Below are positions 14,772-23,463 of a DNA stretch of 45,945 nucleotides, piece by piece. The notes below the pieces were generated by a model. The model was not told where the DNA came from. It made no database searches and worked only from the letters and a program-made list of their open reading frames with translations. The position numbers were made by a program, and so were the translations under genes. The stretch lies in contig CAIPAY010000114.1 of the NCBI GenBank assembly GCA_903863195.1, positions 1 through 45,945 on the forward strand, in the 5' to 3' direction. Position 1 is the first letter of the stretch; each line of letters begins with the position of its first letter. Source of the stretch: an uncultured Holophagaceae bacterium (GTDB lineage Bacteria; Acidobacteriota; Holophagae; Holophagales; Holophagaceae).

Positions 14772-15710
14772 ATGTCTCCCAGCGCCGAACTCCTCGAACC
14801 CCTGCGCCGCGGCGAGGCCCGGGCCCTGGGCCGAGCCATCTCCTGGATGGAGAACGGCCACCCCGGCGCCCGGGAGCTCATGTCCGCGCTCTGGCCGCAC
14901 CTGGGCCGGGCCGCGGTGGTCGGCATCACCGGCTCCCCCGGCGCCGGCAAGAGCACCCTGACGGACCAGCTGGCCCGGACCCTGCGGGCCCAGGGCCAGA
15001 AGGTGGGGATCCTGGCGGTGGATCCCACCTCACCTTTCAGCGGCGGGGCCATCCTGGGTGACCGCATCCGCATGGGCCGCTGCGCGGCGGATCCCGGCAT
15101 CTTCATCCGCAGCATGGCCACCCGGGGCGCCCTCGGCGGCTTGGCGCGGGCCACCCAGGACGCCATCGACCTGCTGGACGCCGCAGGCTACGACACCATC
15201 CTGGTGGAGACCGTGGGCGTCGGCCAGGACGAAGTGGACGTGGTGAGCTGCGTCCAGACCTGCTGCGTGGTCCTGGTCCCCGGCATGGGCGACGAGATCC
15301 AGGCCATCAAGGCCGGCATCATGGAGGTGGCCGACCTCTTCGTGATCAACAAGGCAGACCGGGACGGCGCCGATCAGGTGGAGCAGGGGATCGAGGCCAT
15401 GAAGTCCCTGTCCTGTGTCCGGCCCTGGGATCCCCCGGTGCTGCGTACGGTGGCCCAGCAGGGCCAGGGCATCCCGGAGCTCCTCGAGCGGATCCGGGAG
15501 CACGGCGTGTGGCTCCGGGCCCACGGCGGCCTGGAGCGCAAGGCCCGGGAGCGCGCCCGGTTGCGCTTCGAGTCCCTCCTGGCCGAGGCCGCCTCCCGCC
15601 GGGTCAAGGCCCGCGCGGGCGCCGCCTGGGTGGAGGGGGCCATCCAGGCCATCGCCGACCGGGTCCGGGACCCCTACTCGGTCGTGGAGGAGATCCTGGA
15701 CAAACTATAG
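14772..15710 (+). CDS. meaB: Methylmalonyl-CoA mutase-associated GTPase MeaB (ArgK family)
   Basis: 312 residues, the usual MeaB length. Visible motifs are Walker A GSPGAGKST (~residue 58), ILAVDPTSPFSGGAILGDR (switch/DPTS signature of the family), RSMATRG, ETVGVGQDEVDV and the NKAD base-recognition motif. MeaB is a G3E-type GTPase chaperone that loads and protects the adenosylcobalamin cofactor of methylmalonyl-CoA mutase, in propionate or branched-chain acid metabolism. No mutase genes lie in the window, so its client is elsewhere. The ATG at 14772 is preferred because the upstream frame is low-complexity. The gene at 15740 follows after 29 bp. Confidence 0.95.
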   Translation: MSPSAELLEPLRRGEARALGRAISWMENGHPGARELMSALWPHLGRAAVVGITGSPGAGKSTLTDQLARTLRAQGQKVGILAVDPTSPFSGGAILGDRIRMGRCAADPGIFIRSMATRGALGGLARATQDAIDLLDAAGYDTILVETVGVGQDEVDVVSCVQTCCVVLVPGMGDEIQAIKAGIMEVADLFVINKADRDGADQVEQGIEAMKSLSCVRPWDPPVLRTVAQQGQGIPELLERIREHGVWLRAHGGLERKARERARLRFESLLAEAASRRVKARAGAAWVEGAIQAIADRVRDPYSVVEEILDKL

Positions 15711-15739
15711 CTCCAGGGACTTTGCCCGATTAGTCGAGC

Positions 15740-16912
15740 ATGGGCACCACCAGCCTCAACAAGGACCAGCACGAGGCCATCCGCATGGTCTTCCAGCGGT
15801 TGTGTGAGGACGAGACCACCGTCCGCCTGCTCTTCGGCCACTTCCAGGGCGACTTCCGGGTGCTGGCCGAGGCTTCGGACCGGGTGATCCTCGGCATCTC
15901 CGACCTGGGGCGGGGGCAATGGGGCCTGAAGCCCGGCTCCCGGGTCACCCTGCACCTGCTGGACCGGGGCCTGCCCTATGAGGCGGTGGTGGACCTGCAG
16001 GGGCACGGCAAGTTCCACGGTACCGAGGCCTGCCATGTCGCCATGCCGCGTCTTCTGCGGGCCCTGGACACGCACCGGCTGGCGGAATACGCCCCCGACC
16101 GGCCCGTGCCGTGTCCCTTCTCGGACCAGCAGAACAACGTGAGGGACGGATTCGCCCTGGCCTTCGGGGAGGACGGCCTGGAACTGGCCCCGCCCGAGGC
16201 CACCCGAACCCTCGGCGACATGCTGAGGCTGAACGCCACCACCTCCGTGGACCTGCGAGCGGCCATTGGCGAGAGCCTGGCCCTGCCCCTGCGGGTGGCC
16301 TACTTCGGCGACCGGGTCTGGGGCCTGCGCATCACCGAGTCCGTCGACAAGAAGCGGCTGGGCCGCTACCGGCAGTGGCTCATGGAGGCCAAGCACCAGC
16401 AGGCCCAGCGCGACCTGGCCCGCTTCGTCCCGGGGGGCATGGAGTCGGCGCGCCTAGTCCCCCGCCGGGAGGCCGCCCCCCCGGCGGCCCTGCCGAAGGT
16501 GCTGGTGGACCGTGACCCGATGCTGCTGGTCCTCGCGGGCGAGGAAGCCTTCCCCGCGCGGCTGGCCGAGGCCGTCGGGCGCAAGTTCGGCGTCGCCGCG
16601 CTGGACATCATGAAGGGACCTGTACTGCCCTCGCTGGCGGCCCTGGGCGCCGGCGAGGGCGAGTGGGGCCGCATCAAGCTGGTGCTGATCCACCATCGCC
16701 AGCGCGCCGGCACCTCGCTGGAGCGCTGCGGCCGCCTGATCCAGCAAGAGAAGTGTCCCCTCCCCATCCTGCTGGCGGGCACCGAGGAGGAATACGAGCT
16801 CAAGCGGAACCGGGCCATGGCCGCCGGCGCCGTGGACTACCTGGTGGTCGAGCCCTTCCACATCCTCAGCGTACTGCGCAACCTGGACGACACCCTGAAG
16901 CTGCTGGGCTGA
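15740..16912 (+). CDS. Two-part regulatory protein with degenerate C-terminal receiver; PilZ/YcgR-like N-terminus suspected
   Basis: 390 residues without a membrane segment. Residues ~25-230 are two beta-rich modules with sequence order similar to YcgR-N/PilZ proteins (SRVTLHLLDRGLPYEAVVDL, then DGFALAFGEDGLEL), but the canonical RxxxR and DxSxxG c-di-GMP motifs are not clearly present. Residues ~250-388 look like a receiver fold (KVLVDRDPMLLVLAG, then KLVLIHHRQ, PILLAGT, AVDYLVVEPFHI). The phosphoacceptor Asp and final Lys are not where they should be, so it is unlikely to be phosphorylated. It sits between meaB and a chemoreceptor gene (69 bp), so a role in motility or signalling is a guess. 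The assignment of the N-terminus is weak. Confidence 0.55.
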   Translation: MGTTSLNKDQHEAIRMVFQRLCEDETTVRLLFGHFQGDFRVLAEASDRVILGISDLGRGQWGLKPGSRVTLHLLDRGLPYEAVVDLQGHGKFHGTEACHVAMPRLLRALDTHRLAEYAPDRPVPCPFSDQQNNVRDGFALAFGEDGLELAPPEATRTLGDMLRLNATTSVDLRAAIGESLALPLRVAYFGDRVWGLRITESVDKKRLGRYRQWLMEAKHQQAQRDLARFVPGGMESARLVPRREAAPPAALPKVLVDRDPMLLVLAGEEAFPARLAEAVGRKFGVAALDIMKGPVLPSLAALGAGEGEWGRIKLVLIHHRQRAGTSLERCGRLIQQEKCPLPILLAGTEEEYELKRNRAMAAGAVDYLVVEPFHILSVLRNLDDTLKLLG

Positions 16913-16981
16913 TTTTCAGGTAACCCTCCCGGAAACCCGATGAACTGGCGGGCCTGCTTCGAGGTCTCTCTGGGAGCCCCC

Positions 16982-18166
16982 ATGTCCCTGTCCAGTCGCC
17001 TGAGCGTGCGCGGGAAGCTCCTGCTGATGATCCTGCCGCCGGTGCTGGGCTACGCCTTCTTCAACATCCATGAGACCTGGACCCTCTATTGCCAGCTGCG
17101 GGAGCAGGGGCTGCTGCAGGGCGGGCTGGACCTGTCCAAGGGCCCCTGGCGGGCCTTCGTGCTGGATTTCGTCGTTTCCTTTGTGCTCTGGATGCTCACC
17201 TTCACCGTGGTCTACCGGGTGAGCCTCTGGATCACCCGGCCCCTGCAGGCCCTCGCCGAGGGGCTGAGCCGCAGCGACCTGACCCTGCAGCTTCCGGTCG
17301 CCAGCCAGGACGAGATCGGCGCGGTCGCGACGGCCTTCAACAGCTACAACGCGCGGATCCGGAGCATCTTCCAGAGCCTGATCAGCACCTCAGGCTCCGT
17401 GGCCAGCGGCGCCACCGAGCTCTCCGCCTCCAGCGAGCAGATGGCCGCTACCAGCGCCAGCCTCGCGGGCAACTCCGAGGCCCAGAGGGCCGCCTTCGAG
17501 CGCGTCGCCGCGGCGGTCACAGAGCTCTCCGCCTCCATCGAGCAGGTCTCCGGCAACCTCCAGCGCTCCCGGAAGGAATCCGAGTCTGCCGTGGCTGCGG
17601 TGCAGCAGGGCGCCCAGGCCGGGGCCGCCAGCGCCCAGGCCATGGAGGACATCCGCCTCGCCACCTCCAGCATGGTGGCCGCCGTGCGGCTGATCCAGGA
17701 CATCGCCCGGCAGACGAACCTGCTGTCGCTGAACGCCGCCATCGAGGCCGCCAAGGCCGGGGCCATGGGCAAGGGCTTCGCGGTGGTCGCCGAGGAGGTC
17801 CGCAAGCTCGCCGAGCGCAGCGGCGCCGCGGCCCGGGAGATCGGCCAGCTCATCGAGCGCAGCAACAGCTCCGTGACCCAGGGCGCCGAGATGGTCGGCG
17901 CCACGGTCACCGCCCTCGGCACCATCGAGGCCAGCATCCAGGCCCTGGCCTCGGTGCTGCTCGAGGTGGGCGCCGCCGCCGATGAGCAGGCCCGCACCAG
18001 CGCCGAGGTGGCCGAGCAGGTGGACGTGAACCTGGACCGGGTGGCCCACAACGCCGCGGCCACCGGCCAGATGGCCCAGACCGTGGCCGAGGTTGCCCGC
18101 ACCGCCGCCGAGCTGGCCCGCGTCGCCGAGGACCAGAACCAGCAGGTGGGGCAGTTCCAGGTCTAG
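16982..18166 (+). CDS. Methyl-accepting chemotaxis protein
   Basis: 394 residues. TM1 (~11-28, [15 protein letters not shown]) and TM2 (~60-85, [19 protein letters not shown]) enclose only about 30 periplasmic residues, so there is no conventional periplasmic ligand domain. A HAMP-like segment ([10 protein letters not shown]...[11 protein letters not shown]) follows. The long helical signalling domain ends with the MCP hairpin tip and signature [20 protein letters not shown]. It signals to CheA/CheW. I chose ATG 16982 (GGGAG six bases upstream) over 16940. It is convergent with aguB, with only 4 bp between stop codons. Input is likely through the membrane segment or a partner protein rather than a periplasmic pocket. 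Confidence 0.9.
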   Translation: MSLSSRLSVRGKLLLMILPPVLGYAFFNIHETWTLYCQLREQGLLQGGLDLSKGPWRAFVLDFVVSFVLWMLTFTVVYRVSLWITRPLQALAEGLSRSDLTLQLPVASQDEIGAVATAFNSYNARIRSIFQSLISTSGSVASGATELSASSEQMAATSASLAGNSEAQRAAFERVAAAVTELSASIEQVSGNLQRSRKESESAVAAVQQGAQAGAASAQAMEDIRLATSSMVAAVRLIQDIARQTNLLSLNAAIEAAKAGAMGKGFAVVAEEVRKLAERSGAAAREIGQLIERSNSSVTQGAEMVGATVTALGTIEASIQALASVLLEVGAAADEQARTSAEVAEQVDVNLDRVAHNAAATGQMAQTVAEVARTAAELARVAEDQNQQVGQFQV

Positions 18167-18170
18167 GTGG

Positions 18171-19025
18171 CTACCGCTCGGCCAGGATGCCGTAGAGGTC
18201 CGGCCGGCGGTCCCGGAAGAAGCCGAAGGAGGCGCGGTTGCGGCGGATCTCCTCCAGGTCCAGATCCGCGACGATGACACCGGTGTCGGTGCGGCCCAGC
18301 TCCGCCACCAGCTCGCCGCGGTGGCTGGCGATGAAGGAGTGGCCGTAGAAGGTCTGGTCGCCTTCGGTGCCGATGCGGTTGGAGGCCACGATGGGCACCA
18401 CGTTCGACACCGCGTGGCCGACCATGGCGCGCTGCCACAGGTCCTTGGTGTCCAGCTCTGGGGTCTCGGGCTCGGTGCCGATGGCCGTGGGATAGAAGAG
18501 GATCTCGGCACCCAGCAGCATCATCGCCCGGGCGCACTCGGGGTACCACTGGTCCCAGCAGATGCCCACCCCCAGGCGGCCGAAGCGCGTGGGCCACACC
18601 TTGAAGCCCGTGTTGCCGGGTCGGAAGTAGAACTTCTCCTCGTAGCCCGGGCCGTCCGGGATGTGGCTCTTCCGGTAGACGCCGAGCAGGGCGCCGTCCG
18701 CGTCCACCATGGCCAGGCTGTTGTAGTGGGCATGGCCGTCCCGCTCGAAGAAGGACACGGGAATCACCACCCCCAGCTCCCGGGCCAGGGCCTGGAAGCG
18801 GGCGATGGTCGGGTGGCCCTCGACGGGCCGGGCGAGGTCGAAGAACGCGTCCTTCTCCTCACGGCAGAAGTAGGGCCCCTCAAACAGCTCCGAGGGCAGG
18901 ATCACCTGGGCGCCCTGGGCCGCGGCCTGGCGCACGAGGCCCTCTACGCGGGCCACGTTCTCCTCGAGGCTGGCGGTGAAGGCGCACTGGGTGGCGGCGA
19001 CGCGAACAGTGCTCGACGGGCTCAT
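18171..19025 (-). CDS. aguB: N-carbamoylputrescine amidase
   Basis: A 284-residue nitrilase-superfamily enzyme with the full catalytic triad: E46 in LPSELFEG, K119 in YRKSHIP and C156 in GICWDQWYPE. FEGPYFCREE and the WDQWYPE neighbourhood are typical of AguB. It hydrolyses N-carbamoylputrescine to putrescine, CO2 and ammonia in the cytoplasm. Its ATG overlaps the stop of aguA by 4 bases (ATGA), so the pair is translationally coupled and together forms the agmatine-to-putrescine route. The start at 19025 agrees with family length; longer readings run through aguA in another frame. Confidence 0.95.
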   Translation of the reverse strand: MSPSSTVRVAATQCAFTASLEENVARVEGLVRQAAAQGAQVILPSELFEGPYFCREEKDAFFDLARPVEGHPTIARFQALARELGVVIPVSFFERDGHAHYNSLAMVDADGALLGVYRKSHIPDGPGYEEKFYFRPGNTGFKVWPTRFGRLGVGICWDQWYPECARAMMLLGAEILFYPTAIGTEPETPELDTKDLWQRAMVGHAVSNVVPIVASNRIGTEGDQTFYGHSFIASHRGELVAELGRTDTGVIVADLDLEEIRRNRASFGFFRDRRPDLYGILAER

Positions 19026-20047
19026 GGGACCTCCGGCTGCTGCTGGGTGATGCAGTGGAAGGCGCCACCCCCGCTCAGGATGGCACGGGCCGAGCGGCCC
19101 ACCACCCGGCGCCCTGGGAACAGCTGTGCCAGGGCCGCCACGGCGGCCTCGTCGTAGGGCGTGCCGTAGGTCGGCACCACCACGCTGCGGTTGCCAAGGT
19201 AGAAGTTCACATAGCTGGCGGGCATCGGCTCGCCCTCGTCGTCCAGCAGCACCCCGGGCGAGGGGATGCGCACCACCCGCAACCGGCGGCCCCGGGAGTC
19301 GGTGCAGGCGGCCAGGTCCGCCGCCAGCCGGTCCAGGGTGGCGGCATTGGGATCGCCCGCCTCGCGGGCCTCCATGCAGACCACCACGCCCGGTGCCACG
19401 AACCGGGCCAGGGTGTCGATGTGGCCGTCGGTGTGGTCGTTGAGCAGGCCCTCGTCCAGCCAGAGCACCTTCTCCGCGCCTAGGCCCGAACGCAGCGCCG
19501 CCTCGAGGGCGGCCTCGTCCAGACCCGGGTTGCGGTTGGGGTTGAGCAGGCACTGGCGCGTGGTGAGCAGGGTGCCCTCCCCGTCGGCCTCGATGGAACC
19601 GCCCTCCAGGATCCAGCCATGCACCCGCGCCGGGGCACCGCTCAGGGCAGCCACACGGCCGGCAACCTGGTCATCGCCGGGCAGGACGTACTTCCCGCCC
19701 CAGCCATTGAAGCGGAAGCAGGCGGCCCCCAGGGCGCCGGTGGGCTCCCGCACGAAGATCGGCGCCGTGTCCCGCAGCCAGATGTCGCCCACGGGCACCC
19801 GGTGGAACCGTACCTGGTCCAGCACCGGACCCAGGGCCGCGCGGGCCTGGGCCTCGGCATCCTCATCCTGCACCAGCAGCTCCAGGGCTTCACCGCCCTG
19901 CTCGGCGATGGCCAGGCAGAGGGCCGCGAACTCCGCCTGGGCCGGGGCCAGGTTCTCCTGCCAGAGGTGGCCGTGGCTGGGCCAGGCCAGCCAGCAGGCG
20001 CTGTGGCGTTCCCATTCGGCGGGCTGCTGCACGAGGGTGTGGGTCAT
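19022..20047 (-). CDS. aguA: Agmatine deiminase
   Basis: A 341-residue agmatine deiminase (peptidylarginine-deiminase fold). It shows GDIWLRDTAP (Asp/Arg substrate site), WILEGGSIEADGEGT, NDHTDGHIDTLARF (catalytic His/Asp) and the C-terminal GGGAFHCITQQQP with nucleophile C332. It converts agmatine to N-carbamoylputrescine plus ammonia, feeding aguB immediately downstream. The 4-bp overlap between them implies one transcript. No agmatine-specific regulator or arginine decarboxylase is in the window. The start at 20047 fits the usual N-terminus with a WERHSACWLAWP motif. Confidence 0.96.
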   Translation of the reverse strand: MTHTLVQQPAEWERHSACWLAWPSHGHLWQENLAPAQAEFAALCLAIAEQGGEALELLVQDEDAEAQARAALGPVLDQVRFHRVPVGDIWLRDTAPIFVREPTGALGAACFRFNGWGGKYVLPGDDQVAGRVAALSGAPARVHGWILEGGSIEADGEGTLLTTRQCLLNPNRNPGLDEAALEAALRSGLGAEKVLWLDEGLLNDHTDGHIDTLARFVAPGVVVCMEAREAGDPNAATLDRLAADLAACTDSRGRRLRVVRIPSPGVLLDDEGEPMPASYVNFYLGNRSVVVPTYGTPYDEAAVAALAQLFPGRRVVGRSARAILSGGGAFHCITQQQPEVP

Positions 20048-20203
20048 GGGGGCGGGTTCCTGGCGCGGCGCCCGACGCGGGACGCACCCTCCAGTTCAGC
20101 AAAAGCCGGGCGCCCCGTCGAGGGGAATGGGGGCTGGCGGCCTCCTGGGACCACGCAGGAGGAGAATCCCGCGTACCATCAGGCCCATTCCCCGGGGGTC
20201 CTG

Positions 20204-22108
20204 ATGCCGCTCCGCGTCCTGCGCGCTGCTGTCCTGCTGTTGCTACTGCTGGGCGGGCCCAGCCCTGTCCTGCGGTCCCAGCAGGCACCCCCGGTCGCCG
20301 AAGCAACGCCGCTCCGCGAGCGCTACACCAAGCGCGAGGTGCGGGTCCCCATGCGGGACGGCGTGAAGCTCTTCACGGCCATCTACACCCCGAAGGACCC
20401 GACGCGCACCTACCCGATCCTCCTGCAGCGCACCCCCTACAGTGTGACGCCCTATGGCAGCGACGCCTTCCCCGCCGAGCTGGGACCCTCGCCCCGGTTC
20501 CAGCAGGAGGGCTTCATCTTCGTCTACCAGGACGTGCGCGGCCGGATGATGTCCGAGGGCGACTTCGTGAACATGCGGCCCCAGCGCAGCGTGAGCGGCG
20601 CCGCTGTGGACGAGAGTACCGACACCAGCGACACCCTGGACTGGCTGCTGCGGAACGCCGGGCCCAACAACGGCAAGGCGGGCCAGTGGGGCATCAGCTA
20701 TCCCGCTTTCTACGCTGCCGTGGGGATGCTATCGGGCCACCCGGCGCTGAAAGCCGTCTCGCCCCAGGCGCCCATCGTGGACTGGTTCCAGGGGGACGAC
20801 TTCCACCGCAACGGCGCCCTCTGGCTGCCCCATGCCTTCAACTTCATGGTGAACTTCGGCAAGCCCCGCCAGGGCCCCAGCGCGACCTGGCCGACCCCCT
20901 TCCGGCACGGCACCTCCGATGGCTACGCCTGGTTCCTGCGCCTGGGCACCACCGGCGCCACCCGCCAGTTCACCGCCGACGTGGCCTTCTGGAACGAGCT
21001 GCTGGACCACCCCGACTACGACGCCTTCTGGCAGGGCCGCAACCTCCGCCCGCACCTGAAGGGCGTCAAACCCGCGGTGCTCACCGTGGGTGGCTGGTTC
21101 GACGCCGAGAACCTCTACGGGGCACTGCAGGTGGCCAAGACCCTCAACCGCCAGAGCCCCGGCACCGACAGCCGCCTGATCATGGGGCCCTGGTTCCACG
21201 GCGGCTGGGAGCGCAGCAAGGGCGACCACCTGGGTCCGGTACAGTTCGGCGCGGCTACCTCCGACTGGTTCCAGGCCGAGATACTGTTCCCCTTCTTCAT
21301 GCACCACCTGAAGGGCGCCCCGGACCCCGCGCTGGCCAAGGCCACGGTCTTCGAGACCGGCACGAACCGCTGGCACCGCCTGGAGAGCTGGCCCCCCAAG
21401 ACCGCCCACGCCGCCCGCCTCTTCCTCCAGCCGAAGGGACAGCTGGGCTTGGAGCCGCCCCCCGCGGACGGCGGCGCCGACAGCTTCCTCTCGGACCCCG
21501 CCAGGCCCGTGCCCTTCGTTGAGCAGCTGGCCATCGGCATGCCCCGGGAGTACATGACTGCGGACCAGCGCTTCGCCGGCCGCCGTCCGGACGTGCTGGT
21601 CTTCCAGACGGGCCCCCTGACCGAGGACCTCACCCTTGCCGGCCCCTTGCGGCCGGAGCTCTTCGTGGCCACCACGGGCACCGATGCGGACTGGGTGGTG
21701 AAGCTCATCGACGTCTACCCGGACGACTTCCGGAACCCGGACTTCAAGGTGGGCGGATCGCCGTGGGAGCCCACGCCCAACCCCATGGGCGGCTACGAGC
21801 AGCTGGTCCGCGGCGAGGTCATGCGGGGCAAGTACCGCGACAGCCTGGAGCACCCCCGGCCCTTCGCGCCCGGCCAGCCCACCCGTGTGGCCTGGTCCAT
21901 GAACGACATCTGCCACACCTTCCGAAAGGGGCACCGGATCATGGTGCAGCTCCAGAGCAGCTGGTTCCCCCTCATGGACCGCAACCCCCAGGTCTTCACC
22001 GACATCAACAAGGCCACGCCCGGCGACTACCAGTCGGCCACCCACACGGTCTTCCACGACGCCGCCCGGCCCAGCGCCCTGGAGGTGGGCGTCTGGCCCC
22101 GGCCCTGA
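20204..22108 (+). CDS. CocE/NonD-family hydrolase (Xaa-Pro dipeptidyl-peptidase-like)
   Basis: 634 residues with an N-terminal signal peptide (VLRAAVLLLLLLGG). The alpha/beta-hydrolase part has the nucleophile S165 in GQWGISYPAF, the Asp region GGWFDAENLYG and the His region GPWFHGGW. The C-terminal third is the jelly-roll domain typical of the CocE/alpha-amino-acid ester hydrolase/glutaryl-7-ACA acylase group, with a late SWFPLMDRNPQ motif. These exported enzymes cleave esters or amides of small acyl groups, often N-terminal dipeptides. The specific substrate cannot be read. It is divergent from aguA with a 156-bp gap holding both promoters. Confidence 0.92.
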   Translation: MPLRVLRAAVLLLLLLGGPSPVLRSQQAPPVAEATPLRERYTKREVRVPMRDGVKLFTAIYTPKDPTRTYPILLQRTPYSVTPYGSDAFPAELGPSPRFQQEGFIFVYQDVRGRMMSEGDFVNMRPQRSVSGAAVDESTDTSDTLDWLLRNAGPNNGKAGQWGISYPAFYAAVGMLSGHPALKAVSPQAPIVDWFQGDDFHRNGALWLPHAFNFMVNFGKPRQGPSATWPTPFRHGTSDGYAWFLRLGTTGATRQFTADVAFWNELLDHPDYDAFWQGRNLRPHLKGVKPAVLTVGGWFDAENLYGALQVAKTLNRQSPGTDSRLIMGPWFHGGWERSKGDHLGPVQFGAATSDWFQAEILFPFFMHHLKGAPDPALAKATVFETGTNRWHRLESWPPKTAHAARLFLQPKGQLGLEPPPADGGADSFLSDPARPVPFVEQLAIGMPREYMTADQRFAGRRPDVLVFQTGPLTEDLTLAGPLRPELFVATTGTDADWVVKLIDVYPDDFRNPDFKVGGSPWEPTPNPMGGYEQLVRGEVMRGKYRDSLEHPRPFAPGQPTRVAWSMNDICHTFRKGHRIMVQLQSSWFPLMDRNPQVFTDINKATPGDYQSATHTVFHDAARPSALEVGVWPRP

Positions 22109-22173
22109 GGCGGGGGGTCGCTCGGCAGGCCCGATAGTATCTGCGTAAACTACCCTGGTCACAGGACCCAGCG

Positions 22174-22371
22174 ATGCGCTGGGGGTGCCGCGTGATTGAT
22201 CCGCTGGAGGCAGGCGGAACTCGGGACCTCCATGACTTGCTGGCCCTTGGCGAGGCTCAAGCAACTCTCACTGGCTGGAACCTCTCCGCTGCGGTCGAGG
22301 CCCATGTCCCCAGGCTCTCCCGGGACGCCCAGACGGCCTGGCAGCGGCTCCAGACCCTTCTGAGGGCCTGA
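22174..22371 (+). CDS. Small hypothetical protein
   Basis: A 65-codon frame whose translation is mostly an amphipathic helix (DLHDLLALGEAQATLTGW...AWQRLQTLL) with acceptable codon use. A shorter GTG start at 22192 follows a G-rich stretch that could serve as a ribosome site. It lies between the CocE gene and the midA stop, on the CocE strand but 65 bp downstream. No family recognised; it may be spurious. Confidence 0.4.
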   Translation: MRWGCRVIDPLEAGGTRDLHDLLALGEAQATLTGWNLSAAVEAHVPRLSRDAQTAWQRLQTLLRA

Positions 22372-22401
22372 CTCAGGGCAGCACGCAACCGCGGAGCCCG
22401 C

Positions 22402-23463
22402 TCAGCCCTGGGCCTTCCAGCCCTCGAGCACGCGGAACCGGCTGCCCATCATGTTGGGCAGGGTGAGCTGCAGGAGGTTCTCGGTGCGCCGCATGCGCTC
22501 AGGGGCGGGCAGGGCCAGCCAGCCGACGCCCCACTCGTCCAGGGGGGCGTGGGCCCGGATCCAGCGGCTGAGTTCCACGTGGGAGAGCTCCGTCAGGCCC
22601 TGGCCCTCCAGCAGGGAGGCCAGGCGGGTGAAGTCGACATCTGCTGTCAGGTCGGCCTCGCCCAGGTTCTCTTGCCACTTGCCGTCGACGCTGTGGTCCA
22701 TGAAGCGCCGCAGGTCCGCGCCCTTGGCCAGCAGCCGGTCCGCGGCCTCGCCGTAGTCCACCGCCAGGAACAGCCCGGCCTCCAGGGATGCCGCCAGCTC
22801 GCGCACCACGCCGGGCAGGGCCTCGCACCAGATGCTGCCGTCCCGGAGTTCCAGTCCATCGGTGTGGGCCGCGAACCAGGCCCCGGCCTCGCCGGGATCA
22901 GCCGCCTGCCACTCCTGGCCGACCGTCGTCAGCACCTCCCGTGTCCACCGGCTGCCATCCCAGCGCCAGGGCTGGGCGGGCAGGGCATCGAACAGCTCGT
23001 TGCTGAAGACGCAGCCGATGAACGGTTCCAGGGGGTCGGATTCTGCGGCAAAGCGCGCGCAATCTGCCGACAGGAAAGGAGCTAGCGCAACTTCGGCGGC
23101 GGCTCTGGCCGCGGGGTTGTCGTCGCGGTGGACGTAGACCAGGGCCTCGGCGAAGGGACCCGAGGCTGCGTTGAGGAGATCGCGGCCCAGCCAGCCTCGC
23201 CCGGCACCGGGCTCCAGGGCGGTGAAGCGCGCCGGGCGGCCCAGGCGCTCCCAGGCTGCCTCCAGGCGCACGGCCAGCGTCTGGCCCAGGAGGGGTCCCA
23301 GGTCCAGAGCCGTGTAGTAGTCCTTGCCCTCGAAGCCCCAGGGGCCTTCCGCGCGCCGGTAGTAGCCGTGCTCCGGGTGGTAGAGACCCAGGGCCATCAC
23401 CTCCGCCGCAGGGACAGGGCCCCCCGAGAGGCGAGCCTGGAGCATGTCGTTCAGCGGATTCAT
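22402..23463 (-). CDS. MidA/NDUFAF7-like SAM-dependent methyltransferase
   Basis: 353 residues. GLYHPEHGYYRR and the ALEPGAGRGWLGRDLL SAM-binding loop, then VFSNELFDALPAQPW and LFLAVDYGEA, are the MidA family hallmarks. The mitochondrial member (NDUFAF7) methylates an arginine of a complex I subunit; the bacterial role is not settled. The ATG at 23463 overlaps the stop of the RND gene by 4 bases, making it the last gene of a four-gene coupled series. A 15-codon longer reading begins inside the RND gene and is less likely. Why a methyltransferase sits downstream of an exporter is unexplained. Confidence 0.88.
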   Translation of the reverse strand: MNPLNDMLQARLSGGPVPAAEVMALGLYHPEHGYYRRAEGPWGFEGKDYYTALDLGPLLGQTLAVRLEAAWERLGRPARFTALEPGAGRGWLGRDLLNAASGPFAEALVYVHRDDNPAARAAAEVALAPFLSADCARFAAESDPLEPFIGCVFSNELFDALPAQPWRWDGSRWTREVLTTVGQEWQAADPGEAGAWFAAHTDGLELRDGSIWCEALPGVVRELAASLEAGLFLAVDYGEAADRLLAKGADLRRFMDHSVDGKWQENLGEADLTADVDFTRLASLLEGQGLTELSHVELSRWIRAHAPLDEWGVGWLALPAPERMRRTENLLQLTLPNMMGSRFRVLEGWKAQG

